This document shows positions 11,591 through 23,197 of a stretch of DNA of 64,000 nt, one piece after another. Origin of the DNA: Symbiotaphrina buchneri (taxonomy: Eukaryota; Ascomycota; Symbiotaphrinales; Symbiotaphrinaceae); NCBI GenBank assembly GCA_001599915.1, contig BCIG01000007.1:496001-560000 (forward strand). The letters run 5' to 3'. How positions within the stretch are numbered: the first letter of the stretch is position 1; each line of letters opens with the position of its first letter. The notes beneath the pieces are model-generated. The model did no database searches. It was not told the origin of the DNA and saw nothing but the letters and a program-made list of their open reading frames with translations. Both the position numbers and the translations under genes were made by a program.

Positions 11591-12367
11591 CGGACCTTGG
11601 GCGCGCGATGGGGTTGGATGGGCGTTGGCTCAATACAGTTTTCCAGTGGGATATCACGAATGTTATGACCAAGACAAGTCAATTGCAATTCAGCGCCGGC
11701 AACAGGTATGATTGATTTTCGGTTGGGTTGACGGACTCTTGCTGGGGAAGTATCGTCAGTCAGATTGGGAGCAATAGGATGGATCATCAAAACCTCCGTC
11801 GATCCATGCAAACCGGCTCTCTACACCGTATGGTGCGGGTATCTTGGAGCGTTGAGTTCCATAGATCTTCCATTAATGACAAATGGGCGCATGCGTACGG
11901 TGGACCCCTGGTCGCGAAGCATGCTACATCATACGCTTGGACGCTTTGACATCGGTGTTAGTAGGAGAGCGCCGTTGCCATGCCTTACCTTACTTACATA
12001 AGCCATCTTCCATGCTCGTAGCCGCTTTGAGTCTAGCGCCCCCCTGTCCCCTGCGAGCCGGTCTTGGATCAGGGACCTCCACTCAGAACCGTTAGGCGTA
12101 CGAATACGAGCTACCTCATTCCGTAGTTCGAACCCAGTGTCATTGCGCAACACTCAACATCTTGAACGTATATCGAGCTCTCTGTCTACATCTGCGCTAT
12201 CCCTCTCACTCGAATCTTCGGCTTCGTTGCCATAATGCCTTGCATGTACTGGCACTGATACGACATCCGGGCATGTTTGGCTTCGGTCAGAGGCGCATCC
12301 TGTCTGCCTCCATGCGTGCATCACTGCTTATCCTTCCTTTTATACCTGTCTGAGCCCTTCCTCCGTC
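11591..12367 (+). other. intergenic region between the USP gene and the GPHR-type gene
   Basis: About 780 bp containing the 3' UTR of one gene and the promoter of the next. A GTTCGAACCC string at 12126-12135 resembles a tRNA T-loop, but no cloverleaf can be built around it. No other gene is supported. Confidence 0.4.
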
Positions 12368-13966
12368 ATGTTGCCTGGGGCCGACGACTGTGATGAGTGC
12401 ACATCTGCGCACTTGCAGCGTAGACTGCATGACGACTCGATGTCTACCGTTGTCTTTTCTTCCGTTCCCTTCATCCTGACCTTCTTCATCGTCGGCACCA
12501 CCGTCTTACAGAGATTATTTCCACTTCTGTCCGGCAATCCCGGCGTGAAAACCCACGATGACAAGGCCTCGGCACTCCCAATGTTCAGCTCTGCCCGTAG
12601 GCTGGGCAGCAAGGTGGCGGATGGGAAAGAGCTGGCTGCTCTGACCTTCTCAGCCACAGTAGGCCTCGCTGCCGTACTTGCCGAGTTGATATTGTGCGAA
12701 ATATCTAATACGCTGAATCCCGCCGTGCGGACCTTGGCCTTCAATGTTACTGTCACTACGCTGCTATTCCTTTTAATAGTTGTGATACCCTTGCTTGAGA
12801 TTCATGAAACTATTAAAGCCTGGGGTTGGACTTTCTCCTCCACAAGGAAAAGCCGGTTCTCTTTCGCTTGGGTGCTAGAGGCTCTCACGTTCGGAGCTTG
12901 GATTACCGCTTTCTGGTGGCTCGGAGAGGCGTTTCCCAGCGCTTATCTGCTGGGCAATACAGAGATGCAGGGCCTTGTTGAGAGCTGCCTCGAAAGAATC
13001 GGCATTATTGGGATTTCACTCATGGCTTTGCTCTCAGGGTTTGCTTCTGTGTCGTCGCCGTGGCACACATTCTGGACAAAGCCAAAAGAGGTCACCGAGG
13101 CCGATATTGCTCGCAAGAAAGCAGGTCTGGATGCTACCGCTGATATGCTTGCAGCGAAGAAGAGCAGGCTTCGAGCATTGGAAAGGAAAATGTCCGAGGC
13201 TCCACAGGAAGGCTTTATGACAAAAGTCATAGGGTCCATCCGGGGCAATGCTGATGTACAGGAACGGAAAATCCTACAACTCGAGATCGACGGTCTGGAG
13301 ACCATGCACGCCTCTTTGTCCAGCTCGTTGGCCATGTTGCGACAACGCCATGCATCTCAACTTCGAGCAAAGACTCTCTATGGACGCGCTCTAGGTGTTG
13401 GATCTTATATCTTCTCTCTCTACTGTGTCTATCGGATTGGTGCTACTACCCTCACCACGCTACGTCGCTGGTGGCATCCAGATGCTTCATTCGCGAGGAG
13501 TGACCCTATCAACAACCTTCTCGCTGTTATTGCGAAACACTGGGATCCCTCCATTGACAAAGTCGCATATGCGCGGCAGTTAGCCTTCCTCTTTAGCGCA
13601 TTGATGCTTCTTGCGTCGTTCAATAGCGTTGCGCAGACATTCTACCTCTTTTCAAGAGCCATGCCACTTCTGGTCCAGCACATTCGTGCCAACCTGCCGC
13701 TGCTGGTCAGCCAGGTATGTGCGACCTACGTCATTTCGTCCGCTTTACTGCTGAGGTCGAATTTGCCGGCTGAGGTTGGAACGGTGATTTCGGATGCTAT
13801 AGGCGTGCCTATGGACCCAGCTTTCGTCGACAGGTGGTTTGAAGCTTGGTTCTTGACGGCCAGTGGGCTGACCGCGCTGGGCATCTTCGTGGGGAGAAAA
13901 ATGGGGCATGACAGCGGCTGGGACGACGATGACGATTATGATGTTGAGGCAGGAAAACGGTCGTGA
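12368..13966 (+). CDS. Golgi pH regulator / GTG-type multi-pass membrane protein
   Basis: One uninterrupted exon of 532 aa, starting MLPGADDCDECTS. The family (GPHR/GPR89, plant GTG1/2; GPHR_N plus ABA_GPCR domains) comprises anion-channel-like proteins of the Golgi or ER. Hydrophobic segments include SSVPFILTFFIVGTTVLQ near residue 35, LAFNVTVTTLLFLLIVVIPL near 125, then WVLEALTFGAWITAFWWLG and IGIISLMALLSGFASVSS. A cytosolic coiled-coil loop of about residues 245-325 (ADMLAAKKSRLRALERK) precedes further C-terminal membrane helices. The protein ends in an acidic tail (DDDDDYDVEAGKRS). Lack of introns is unusual among neighbours. The stop lies 125 bp from the convergent NDUFAF7-type gene. Confidence 0.87.
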   Translation: MLPGADDCDECTSAHLQRRLHDDSMSTVVFSSVPFILTFFIVGTTVLQRLFPLLSGNPGVKTHDDKASALPMFSSARRLGSKVADGKELAALTFSATVGLAAVLAELILCEISNTLNPAVRTLAFNVTVTTLLFLLIVVIPLLEIHETIKAWGWTFSSTRKSRFSFAWVLEALTFGAWITAFWWLGEAFPSAYLLGNTEMQGLVESCLERIGIIGISLMALLSGFASVSSPWHTFWTKPKEVTEADIARKKAGLDATADMLAAKKSRLRALERKMSEAPQEGFMTKVIGSIRGNADVQERKILQLEIDGLETMHASLSSSLAMLRQRHASQLRAKTLYGRALGVGSYIFSLYCVYRIGATTLTTLRRWWHPDASFARSDPINNLLAVIAKHWDPSIDKVAYARQLAFLFSALMLLASFNSVAQTFYLFSRAMPLLVQHIRANLPLLVSQVCATYVISSALLLRSNLPAEVGTVISDAIGVPMDPAFVDRWFEAWFLTASGLTALGIFVGRKMGHDSGWDDDDDYDVEAGKRS

Positions 13967-14091
13967 GAAAGTCTGGCGTTCAATATGATGGGTAGGCGGG
14001 GCAGGGTGCCCCGTCCCGTCCACCTGCCGGTCGGTCGTTCCTTGCTGGGTAGGCTAAGGTAGCCTTATATGATAGTTGATGGCGATCGCCC

Positions 14092-15757
14092 TCACGCTGC
14101 AATATCTCCCCCGAAGCCGACTGGCCTCCTCTGTCCATCACTCACTGGCACAATTGCCAACGCCTTATAGACCTTCCCCATGCCATTCCCGCTGCGGTCT
14201 ATAAGCCTTTTCCATCCGGTTTCCAGTCTCTTCTTCGTCTCATCATCATTTTTGGGAGCGCTGCGCAGAAGTTGCTGCGCCCTTTCGCGTATTCCCATGG
14301 ATTGGAGGAAATATGCTTGTTCGACAGGGCCATGAACCTCCACAAGCGGACTGGCCTTGGTAGCGGCTTCGGCTAGAGCGAGGAAATCCACATCAGCTGA
14401 GATATCGACAAGCCCGGGGGCTGAGAACGGTGACACAGGTCGGTGCTCTCTAATTCCGCGTAGCGAATTTATTGGGATAGAGGAAGCTGGCCCATAATCG
14501 AGTATTAACGCAGCACCCGAGGGTTCGCTCTTCTCTACGCCCTGTCCGCCTCCGATACGACGAGCAAACTCTTCTGCATACACCTGCCCTTCTGGACTGA
14601 TTTCGATGATTGAACCCTCGATTGCCTCAAGATCGGTGTACCGGCGCGATGTCTTAGGAAGCATGAGGCTATGTGGTGTAGCCGCTCTGGCAACTGACAT
14701 TTGAAACTCCGGTGCAGTGTCTTCAGACGCCCTAGAGGAATGATCGGAAGATGGAGGACTGGATGTTCGCGGAGGAGACGGAGAGACGACAAGCTCCCGC
14801 CACTGAAGTTCGGTCGAGGGCCCGCGGTCAGTTTGATCAACCGCTTTTCTGGAAGAAGGTTCTTTCGTGACAGGGACCAGTTTGAACGCATGGATGGGAA
14901 GCGCGTCGAAGAACTCATGTGCAACTATAAACGGTGCCTTTTCATTGCCTGGAAAAACTGTGAGCATAGGGGTCCGAACGATCAGATATTTGGCTCATAC
15001 CCTTTGGGACCAGCCGGATGTCTTCGGCCCAAATGACCGGGACATCTATGTACTTGCACCTGCTCTGATATCCAATATCGATCTCTTCCATTGCAGCATC
15101 GCCGCATAACAGTGTTTTCTGTGCCTGCCGTAGAGACGGGCTCGCTTCAATCAAGTATATACCTTCTATGCTGGTGGCCAGAGCCGGGAAATTTCGGATT
15201 GTCTAGAGGAATGACACATAAGCGTTTGTTCGATTATCAAAGAGAGAAAGCTTTGGGTGGTTTACCCGCAGCATGTCGTCCATCAATGTACCTCGGCCGG
15301 GCCCGACTTCGATGAGCTCCACTCCAGTCTTCCTTTTGCCTTGAGCCATCCATTCCGCAACCATCCAGATGCCAATGAGCTCGCCGAACATTTGAGAAAT
15401 CTCGGGTGATGTAATAAAGTCCCCCTTTTGACCAAATTGATCCCTTCCTGGTGGATTGCTGGAACTATAGTAGCCTCCCAGATCAGACGTAAGGCACTGG
15501 CGCATATAAGCTGCCAGAGACACGGGCCCTGTGGTCTACATCCTTGTTAGAGACTGATTCGGCCCATTATCGGGGGCATAAAGAATGCATACGGTGATAG
15601 CCTCCGCCAACGTCTTTGCCAAAGGTGTCGACCATGTCCGACTGAGGTTGGATGAGTGCCGACATCCTCTCAGCAGCCTTAAGTCACAGGATAGATGTTG
15701 ACGGCTTGGACGTACGAGGCCTATGAAACGCTGAGAGAGACGTGTTCTCATGCTCAT
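14092..15757 (-). CDS. mitochondrial NDUFAF7/MidA-type protein arginine methyltransferase
   Basis: Exons (minus strand) are 15593-15757, 15266-15535, 15001-15202 and 14092-14957, giving 500 aa. An ATG at 15751 is a close alternative start. The DUF185/SAM-MT family member NDUFAF7 methylates a complex I subunit (NDUFS2) during assembly in the mitochondrial matrix. An Arg-rich N terminus (MRTRLSQRFIGLVRPSRQ) fits a targeting signal. Core motifs are TTGPVSLAAYMRQCLT, GDFITSPEISQMFGELIG, VELIEVGPGRGTLMDDMLR (SAM-binding GxGxG-type) and FIVAHEFFDALPIHAFK. A Ser/Pro-rich insert of about 50 residues follows the last motif. The start is divergent from the CDK11-type gene across only 233 bp. Confidence 0.9.
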
Positions 15758-15990
15758 AAATTCAAAGTACAAGAATAGTTATCACCCATGCGTCTCGATT
15801 GTTTCCCTGCACAAATTGCCATCGCGAGCTCCTCATGTGCACATTATTCTTGAGCTTAGAAGGCTCGGAGGTCCGCACTAGCGCCAAATTCTAGGAGCAC
15901 CCCCCCCTTCGCCCCGACCCCCGGCCCTAGGTGCTTTCAACTTTAAGAGCGGTGCTGCGCGGTATGTCGCAAAGCGTTTCCGCAATCAGC
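15758..15990. promoter_or_regulatory. short bidirectional promoter (NDUFAF7-type / CDK11-type)
   Basis: Only 233 bp separate the two divergent start codons. A C-rich tract lies at about 15898-15920. No specific factor site is claimed. Confidence 0.5.
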
Positions 15991-17575
15991 ATGGCTACAG
16001 CAGGGAAATCCAGATGGGTCGATGATCCGGAGAAAACAGCAGCGGAGGCCCAGCGAAAACGTGAAAAGGAAGAGAAGAAGAGAGCGAAAGCCCAAAGACA
16101 GCGAGCCCTAGAGGAAGCGGAGACACGTCGGCGGCAGGAAGCAGTCGCTGCGAACGGGGCTGGAAACCAGGGTATAACCGGAGTGGAGGAGGATGATGAT
16201 GATGCTGGTCATCGACCGGCAAAGAGGAGGAGATTGTCACCGGAGCCTTCTGCTGAGAGCAATGGCACCCGAAGTCGCAAGCTTCTGCGCTTTCCTGGGA
16301 CCAGCTGGGGCCCCTGCCGGCATGTGGACAACTTTGAGAAGCTCAACCACATCGAGGAAGGATCCTACGGCTGGGTGTCGAGGGCAAAGGAGACGGCCAC
16401 AGGCGAGATTGTGGCTCTGAAGAAATTGAAGATGGATAATACCAACGATGGCTTCCCTGTGACCGGACTACGGGAAATCCAGACATTGATGGAGGCGCGG
16501 CACCCGAATGTGGTCAACCTGAGAGAGGTGGTGATGGGAGACAGTATGAACGAGTACGTTACCGAAGAAAGCCAGCCGTTTCAAAGAGCTAACTGGACAT
16601 TGGTAGCGTGTTCCTGGTTATGGATTTTCTCGAGCATGACCTCAAGACTTTGCAGGAAGACATGCTGGAGCCATTCCTCCCCTCTGAAATCAAGACTATT
16701 CTACTGCAGCTGGTATCCGCGGTCGAGCATCTGCATAGTAATTGGATACTCCACCGAGACCTTAAGACCTCCAACATCCTGATGAACAATCGTGGGCAGA
16801 TGAAGATCGCAGACTTTGGCATGGCTCGTTACTATGGGGATCCGCCCCCCAAACTTACTCAGTTGGTTGTAACTCTCTGGTACAGAGCTCCCGAGCTTTT
16901 GCTCGGCGCAGACGCCTATGGACCGGAGGTGGACATGTGGAGCATTGGTTGTATTTTTGAAGAATTGCTGAAGAAAGAGCCGCTCCTACAAGGCAAGAAT
17001 GAGGTGGATCAATTGTCAAAGGTCTTCACTTGTGCATCTGTGCCGTTTCACTCTGGCTGACGGCATTTAGATCTTCGAGCTATGTGGTGTACCTACGGAG
17101 GATAGTTGGCCGGGTTTCAGAAGGCTACCCAATGCTAAATCTCTACGACTACCACGGAACCAGCAGAGGTGAGTCGCGGGCCCACCACTGGTCTCATAAA
17201 TATTTCGGGGCAGATATGCTGACTGCCAGGGTCAGTGTTGGTGCCGTGCTTCGTGCCAAATTCCCCTACCTCTCGTCCGCCGGCGGCTCCCTCTTGACCT
17301 CGTTGCTATCTCTCAATCCCGCCAAGCGACCGTCAGCTAGTCAGGTCCTAGCCCATCCTTACTTCAAAGAAGATCCGAAACCCAAGTCGACCGAGCTATT
17401 CCCCACCTTCCCGTCCAAGGCCGGGCAGGAGAAGAGGAGAAAGATCGCTAGTCCAAGTGCCCCAAAGCGAGGAGACGCACCGAGAATAGAGGGCGAGATC
17501 CCCGATTTCAGCGGCATCTTCGCTGGTAGGGAAGATGAAGAAGCTGGGGCTGGCTTTCAGCTCAAGCTGGTGTAG
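15991..17575 (+). CDS. CDK11/PITSLRE-type cyclin-dependent kinase (Ppk23-like)
   Basis: Exons are 15991-16553, 16607-17021, 17071-17168 and 17230-17575, giving 473 aa. An ATG at 15964 would add nine residues. A charged Glu/Lys/Arg-rich N terminus with a basic patch (PAKRRRLSPEP) precedes the kinase domain, which begins near residue 115. Motifs are the Gly loop IEEGSYGWVSRAKE, VALKKLKM, the cyclin-binding helix PVTGLREIQTL, catalytic HRDLKTSNIL, DFGMARYYG, and the activation segment VVTLWYRAPELLLGA. The wording is closest to human CDK11 and S. pombe Ppk23, which act in transcription and splicing. The helix reads PVTGLRE where CDK11 has PITSLRE. The C-terminal tail contains STELFPTFPSKAGQEKRR as in the family. 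Confidence 0.92.
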
Positions 17576-18015
17576 ATAGGAATTATGGAGCCGGGTGCAT
17601 GTATAACGTCGGTAGATCGGCGCGTAGGGTTCTTGTCATCAAGTAATTGTGGTGAGCAGTCACAATCTGGACGACCTACCGTCAAACACATCAGCATTGA
17701 TCATTGCACTCCTTTGTGGAACGAGATGGTCAGATATAGCATCATATTCTCAGGCACTTAGCCAGAACTATATTTCTAGGGACAGCGCAACTTCATATAC
17801 CTGTCCACGAGCGCCGAGAGACCCCACTCCAAAGCCCTTACAGAATATTGAACGCCAACGCTATGATTTGAAAGACGAATGACATAATGAGTAGCCCACG
17901 TGAAGCAATGATCCAAAAATCTCAACAATGGAGATGTCGGTCAAAACGATGGGAAGCGTTGGGGGACTCGCGACGAATGATTCGATATACATGCACCATG
18001 TCTCCCCTGTATGTG
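17576..18015. other. convergent intergenic region (CDK11-type / ATG15)
   Basis: About 440 bp holding two facing 3' UTRs. A CACGTG hexamer at about 17897-17902 is most likely incidental here. No gene is seen. Confidence 0.4.
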
Positions 18016-20038
18016 CTAAGTAGACACCCGAACTTTAGCTGTCGAAGTCGGATCATAGGTGACGTGTCTGTCCCCCGTGGTTTTCGAAGATTTGTCACGG
18101 CAACCCCAAAAATATCCGGGTGTAGCACAGTTTGTCGATGAAGACGTCAAGACAGAGGAAGCAGATACGGTTGTGCTGGTAGGAATCCATGTTCGAGTAG
18201 CAGTACTGGCTGTTGCTACTGTCGTTGTTGGGTCCAAACATTGCCCGAACCATCCATAGTTACTGCATGTGGTAGTGCTCGTAGTTGCAGTGCTCGTCGT
18301 TGCAGTGCTCGTCGACGTGATCTGACTGGTGCTTGTCAGGCTGGGAGTGGTTGTTGGATCATTGCATCCCCACCAGCCACTATATTCATTAATGACCTGT
18401 ACCAATACATCAAGCTCCCAGGATTGTAACACTTACGGAGTCTTGCAGGTGCTAGTTCTGGTCGGCATAGTTGTGCTGGAACTACTGGACGACGTCGTAC
18501 TCTCTGTCCCATTACTTTCGAAAAAGTTCCAGTTGTAGCAATCTTGACATTCAGGGTCTTCAGGCACACACTCCGGGACGTCATCATAGGTTTCAATGAC
18601 GGTATGAATTACGTCCTTGATCCTGTGCGTACCAATTCCCACGCGCCAACCTTTGTCTTTCACGACATCGTATACACATTGAAGGCCGCTGACCACTGTT
18701 AGTACTGCAAAAGCTCTTACCATGCAACAATACTCACGTGTGACAAGCCGACTCCATGGCATAACCCGCTATTGAACAAGTCGACGTCGCGCCATTGCAG
18801 GTACCCATGAATATCGGGTCCGCGGTATGGCCTATGTGATAAGTGCCAGTATACTTTCGATGGTGAATTGAATGCTTTTCAGCCCCCGGAGGAGAAGGAA
18901 GGCCCAGTCGGCTAGCAGCAAGGGCATCTCCGTAAGCCTCGAATGTTATCGTCGGTAAACCGTATGTTAGACCAAGCAGACTAGCCATGACCCCACCGAG
19001 AGAGTGGCCGACAAGCCAGACAGAGGAATTGGGATACAAGGCAGTGACATTGGAGTAGAGGTCCAGCGTAGCTCGATAATATCGACTTTCTTCACGCAGT
19101 TCCCGGCCTATGCAAGTTTGGTTGCAGGTGTAGGTTCCTGTACAGCAATCGCACACCTTTTTCCAGAAACCCCAGCCGCCTCCGTCTGCACAGCAACAGC
19201 TGGCAAACAAATTGTCGTTGATTTTGTCATTGGTTGTCGTCTCAGCTCCGTCAAACACAGCGGCTGATGTTCCTTTGAGGCTCATGATAATGATGGAGTT
19301 GGTCGAATCCGCAAAGACATGGCCACGGATGCCATCGTTTTCCCATCCAAAGTCCGCGGATCTGTTGTAATTCCTCCCGATATCTTCCCATTCCTCGGTA
19401 TCAGGCTCAGGCTTGTAAGCATTGGAAGACATCTTCGCGAAGCTTAGAACAGTCTCCTTATCAGTAACGTTCGGCCCCGACAGTTCGTCCATTGTCCAAG
19501 CGGAAGATGCCAGCGATACACCAACCCCATGGCGCCGCCCAGCCGCGAGCAACGACTCCACAGTAGCCGGCCTTCTATCGCGGAGGCGTTGTATAGTGAC
19601 CGCCCCAGACCGAACGAAGAGAGGATCTTCGACTTCCCATCCGTTGTCACTGTCTGTTTCAACCAAGCTCGGGGAATCCAGCGAAACGTCCAGCTTTCTG
19701 TGAAGGTCAGGATAGACATAAGCTCCGTGATGAAAAACATGTCTCAGAGTCTGAGGGGTAAGTGACGTTAGCGATCAGTGTATAAGCAGAGTCTGGGCAA
19801 TAGCAGAACTCACGAAAAGATGTTGGTCATTAAGCGTTCCTGGAGTTGTAGGGTCGCCCGAGGGTAGATCCGGGGGTATAATGGGTAGCTGAGGTTGCGC
19901 GCGACCGCTGCCTCGCGCCGAGGCCTCGGCTGTAGGGAAAGTGCTGATGGAGGAGAGGGCGACGAAGGAAAGTAGCAGGCCGGCTGTGACCCGACCAGCG
20001 GATCTGGGGATATTCCACACTGACGTGTCAGACGCCAT
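18016..20038 (-). CDS. ATG15: autophagic vacuolar lipase Atg15
   Basis: Exons (minus strand) are 19814-20038, 18738-19750, 18437-18688 and 18016-18379, giving 617 aa. Atg15 is a type II membrane protein delivered through the MVB route to the vacuole, where it degrades autophagic-body and Cvt-vesicle membranes. A signal anchor lies near residues 15-40 ([19 protein letters not shown]). Conserved parts are [35 protein letters not shown], Cys-rich [11 protein letters not shown] and [14 protein letters not shown], and the lipase nucleophile elbow [14 protein letters not shown], with [13 protein letters not shown] carrying the later catalytic Asp and His candidates. The C-terminal 190 residues are Ser/Thr-rich with several Cys modules ([38 protein letters not shown]). 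Introns are 63, 49 and 57 nt. Confidence 0.93.
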
Positions 20039-20816
20039 GCTCGAAGCAGGTGGGCATCGAAGAGGTGAAGGTGAAGAGTCTCGGATAACTTCGTTTGGAT
20101 AGTATGAAAAAGCTTGCAGCGGCGTGCAGAGGACGGACAGACGATGGGGATGTTTAGAGGGAAGGAGGTGTGCGGTCGATGACGGGCGATATCCGTATCT
20201 GTTGTGCATGTGGCTTGGTGCGGGCGGTCACACAGTAGTGACGGCGACCGGTCTGCGGGGAGCCCGATTCGATCGATATCCGGCGCTAACGACGTACTTG
20301 TATCCTGTAAGGAACCCTTACCTTACGTTAGCTTTTGGTAAGCTATTTTACGTTACAAAGAATATACTGTACCAAGACCGTATGAGTACAGTACCCACCT
20401 TACCTTACCTTACCTCCTTACCTTATGCTACCGTACGAATCGCGGATAAGGTACCTGCGCGGCGCCTCTTGGCAACTCCTTGACAGGTCCAGACCCGCAG
20501 GCGTGGGTTTAGGGGCCAAGTGTGCAGCAGACCAAAGCTCTACTCCGTACCACCAAGTACTACGAAGCTCTACTGGACAGGTGACGCACTCTACAATTAA
20601 GTGCAAGCATCTCTAAGGTAGGGCCCGCTGTGTTATTCACCTGGCTATTCCTGGCTATTCACTGCAGCGGGACTCGATCAAGCATATGTCAGATGCCGTA
20701 CCAGCTGGGGCAATCAAATACAAGACCGCTGAACCTGCCATAGCAGTCCGATGCAGCTACCGGCATTAACACCAGAGGCGGAGAATAAGGTAGGTAACTA
20801 ACAGTCAGGGGGCATC
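20039..20816. promoter_or_regulatory. divergent promoter region ATG15 / VPS9-domain gene with CCTTAC repeats
   Basis: 778 bp between divergent start codons. It contains a short tandem CCTTA/CCTTAC array at about 20398-20425, with another CCCTTACCTTAC at 20316-20326. A TACTCCGTA word, recurrent in this window's spacers, lies at 20541-20549. No gene is supported. Confidence 0.45.
20398..20425. repeat. short CCTTA(C) tandem array
   Basis: Five TTACC units occur here, spaced irregularly at the fourth, in the form CCTTACCTTACCTTACC then TCCTTACCTTA. The bases lie upstream of both divergent genes. The unit recurs singly in other spacers (for example GGTACCTTA near 23670 and 36630). Confidence 0.6.
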
Positions 20817-23197
20817 ATGTCCCGCCCACGAGATTTACACCCTTCGCGATCTTTCTCCCGCTTTGAACCAGCTCTTCAAAGCCCATCCAGGAGCAGGGCC
20901 AACACCATTGCGACCGGAGTAACAACGGAGCCCTCGCACGTGGAAGGAAGAGGAGAGTCTGCAGGTCCTACGCTTCTCGCGGACTCAGGAGACATTTTCG
21001 AACGCGAAGACTCGGCCAAGGAGGACAATGAAGATCAAGACGAGAATGATCATCCTAGTGGAGGTCTCCCAGCAGGCTTCGATCAGCTGCCCATCGAGCT
21101 TGTTAGTTTAACGGACAGGTATGCCAACCACCAAAAGACAAACATGCGCGAGCTGTGCTAAGTCGCTATCTAAGGTTCATCGGATCGCTTTCTGTTAAGT
21201 CCCATCCGGCCCCTCTCTCAATCGACCAATTGGCCGATCTCTTTCAACAATTCTATATTCGGGCTGCCTCCAATATTTCGACGCACATTTCGACCCTTTC
21301 CTCCAGACGACAGCGGGAAGGCTCAGTGCCTCCATCGAAAACCGTTTCAACTGCTGCTCCGCTTGCGAACCACAGTGCACGACCCTTGGAACGCACTGTC
21401 TCGGATCAACCGTTGCTCACAACTACAGAGATCGCGGACCGCCGGAGATACAGAAGGTTACTAGAAAGGACAAGGCTGGCCCTGGAAGAGGCGGTAGAAA
21501 AACGGGTTTGCGAAGCGGTATACGATAAAATATGGCGTCACAGAAGTACCGACGACGAAGAGAGAGACGCAAAACTCCGTTCTCGGACCGCTGCGCTGGC
21601 CGTAGTGGGGGTTGGACTGAACGATCTGGGGATCGATTTTGATTATAGCGCTTTAGGTCCCGAGTCCAACGCAGAGAGGGGCGAAGCCCTGATCAAGGAA
21701 TGGTTGTCAGGCGCTTGCGACGCTCTTGTGAGGATGACCGATGCGAAGTATCCGCTCGGAAAACTGCAGCAGCTCACAGTAGCGCACAAGATCATTGTGG
21801 AGACACTTTCCAGAGTCCATCCATCCAGTTCCTCTGCGGATGAGATACTACCCACCCTGATTTTCACCTTGATATCCGCACCTCCGGAGGGTCTCAATGT
21901 CATCAGCGACCTCTACTTTATACAAAGATTTCGGGCGAGCTACAGGGTAGATGGCGAGGCGGCTTATTGTCTGACTAATTTGGAAGCTGCAGCGAGCTTT
22001 CTAGAGACGGTCGATCTTGCAAGTCTCCGGGCAGAGGAGGCTCTTCCAGGGGGCCACCCTAGTGCAGGGCAGTCCTTGACAGCAAAATCTGACCAGCCTG
22101 GTGTGCCTCTATTTCCGACTTCTGCAGGATCGACCTCGGAAGTTCAGCACATCAGCGCTGTCCCTTCACGTGAGATGGCCTCGGTGCGTGAGCCAGGTGC
22201 TTTCCGATCTCCTGTAGCATCTGCTGCTTCCGGGTTACCTGGTTCACCTCGCGACCAGCGCCGCTTGAGCAACCTACTTCAGCCATCTACAGCCGCTTTG
22301 GGCGCCGCAAGTGACGCTGTACGATTAACCGCAGATCAAAGCTTCCGAAACATCAGCGCCACACTGGAGAACAGTTACAATTTTCTCTTCGGTCGTCTAA
22401 AAGAACAAGAATCAAAAGTGCCTGGTCTGCAAGGTGGTCCAGTGATGGTTGTCCCTAAAACATTAGAAGACGCTCGCACCTTAGTCAGCAGTCCGACCTT
22501 GCTCGACGATGATGATCTCCTGGTCCCGACGCCGTCAACTGAGGCTCAAACCAGTCGGAAAGGTGCTGACGATAGGATAGTGGAGCTGATCAGCGGTCGT
22601 ATGCCTTTGAGAGACAGGAGTGCAGACAGCAGCCGCAGTGCTGGAAGTAACAGAAGGGTGAATTTCGCTGAAGAAAAGACGAACAGTCTCGTTTCTGGAG
22701 GCCATAGGCTTGGGTTGGAGACATCACCGTCTCCCCTTGCTACCACCAACGCCGCGTTGGAATCAATGCGTAATCTGGGTAACACTTTGAACCCCCTGAA
22801 TCGCTTGCCAAGCATGAACATGATTAGAGGATTCGGACGCAGTGCTAGTAGCACACCAGCGGCGTTGTCTTCTTCCGCCGAAAAATCAAAGGAGCTTGGG
22901 CATGACGTTGGCAAAGATGTCCAAGAGGGTGAACCGGCAGATCACGCAAAAACGATGGTAAGAAGCCTCTCTCTGGATGAATCACTTTAGCTGATTATTC
23001 TGCAGCAATTGCCAGCATCTTTGCGTGGTGACAACGATAGGGTGAGATTGACACCCCCTATCCGCCGGTTCTTAGAGCTCGAAAATCCCGGCGACTTAAG
23101 AATCAGTGAAGTGCTGGACCTCTTGAGAGACTATAGACGACTGGCTGGAGCTTTGGAGGATATAGGTGCTTTTTCAGGGCAGGATCCCGGTCCATGA
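20817..23197 (+). CDS. VPS9-domain Rab5-type GTPase exchange factor
   Basis: Exons are 20817-21118, 21175-22957 and 23006-23197, giving 758 aa. VPS9 domains activate Rab5/Vps21-class GTPases on early endosomes. After a Ser- and Glu-rich N terminus, a helical-bundle region (residues of about 185-300; RRYRRLLERTRLALEEAVEK, ALVRMTDAKYPLGKLQQLTV) leads into the VPS9 core DEILPTLIFTLISAPPEGLN, then VISDLYFIQRFRAS and AYCLTNLEAAASFLETVD. The Asp-x-x-x-Pro and Tyr positions expected for catalysis are present. A long Ser-rich C-terminal region follows. It could be the Muk1 or Vps9 counterpart; no CUE domain is visible, which argues against canonical Vps9. The second intron is 48 nt. Confidence 0.87.

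Noticed and set aside
12110-12150. tRNA-like T-loop (GTTCGAACCC)
   Set aside because: Flanking bases do not pair into a T-stem, and no anticodon or acceptor arm is found on either strand.
17894-17905. Single CACGTG between CDK11-type gene and ATG15
   Set aside because: It lies between two 3' ends, with no promoter there.
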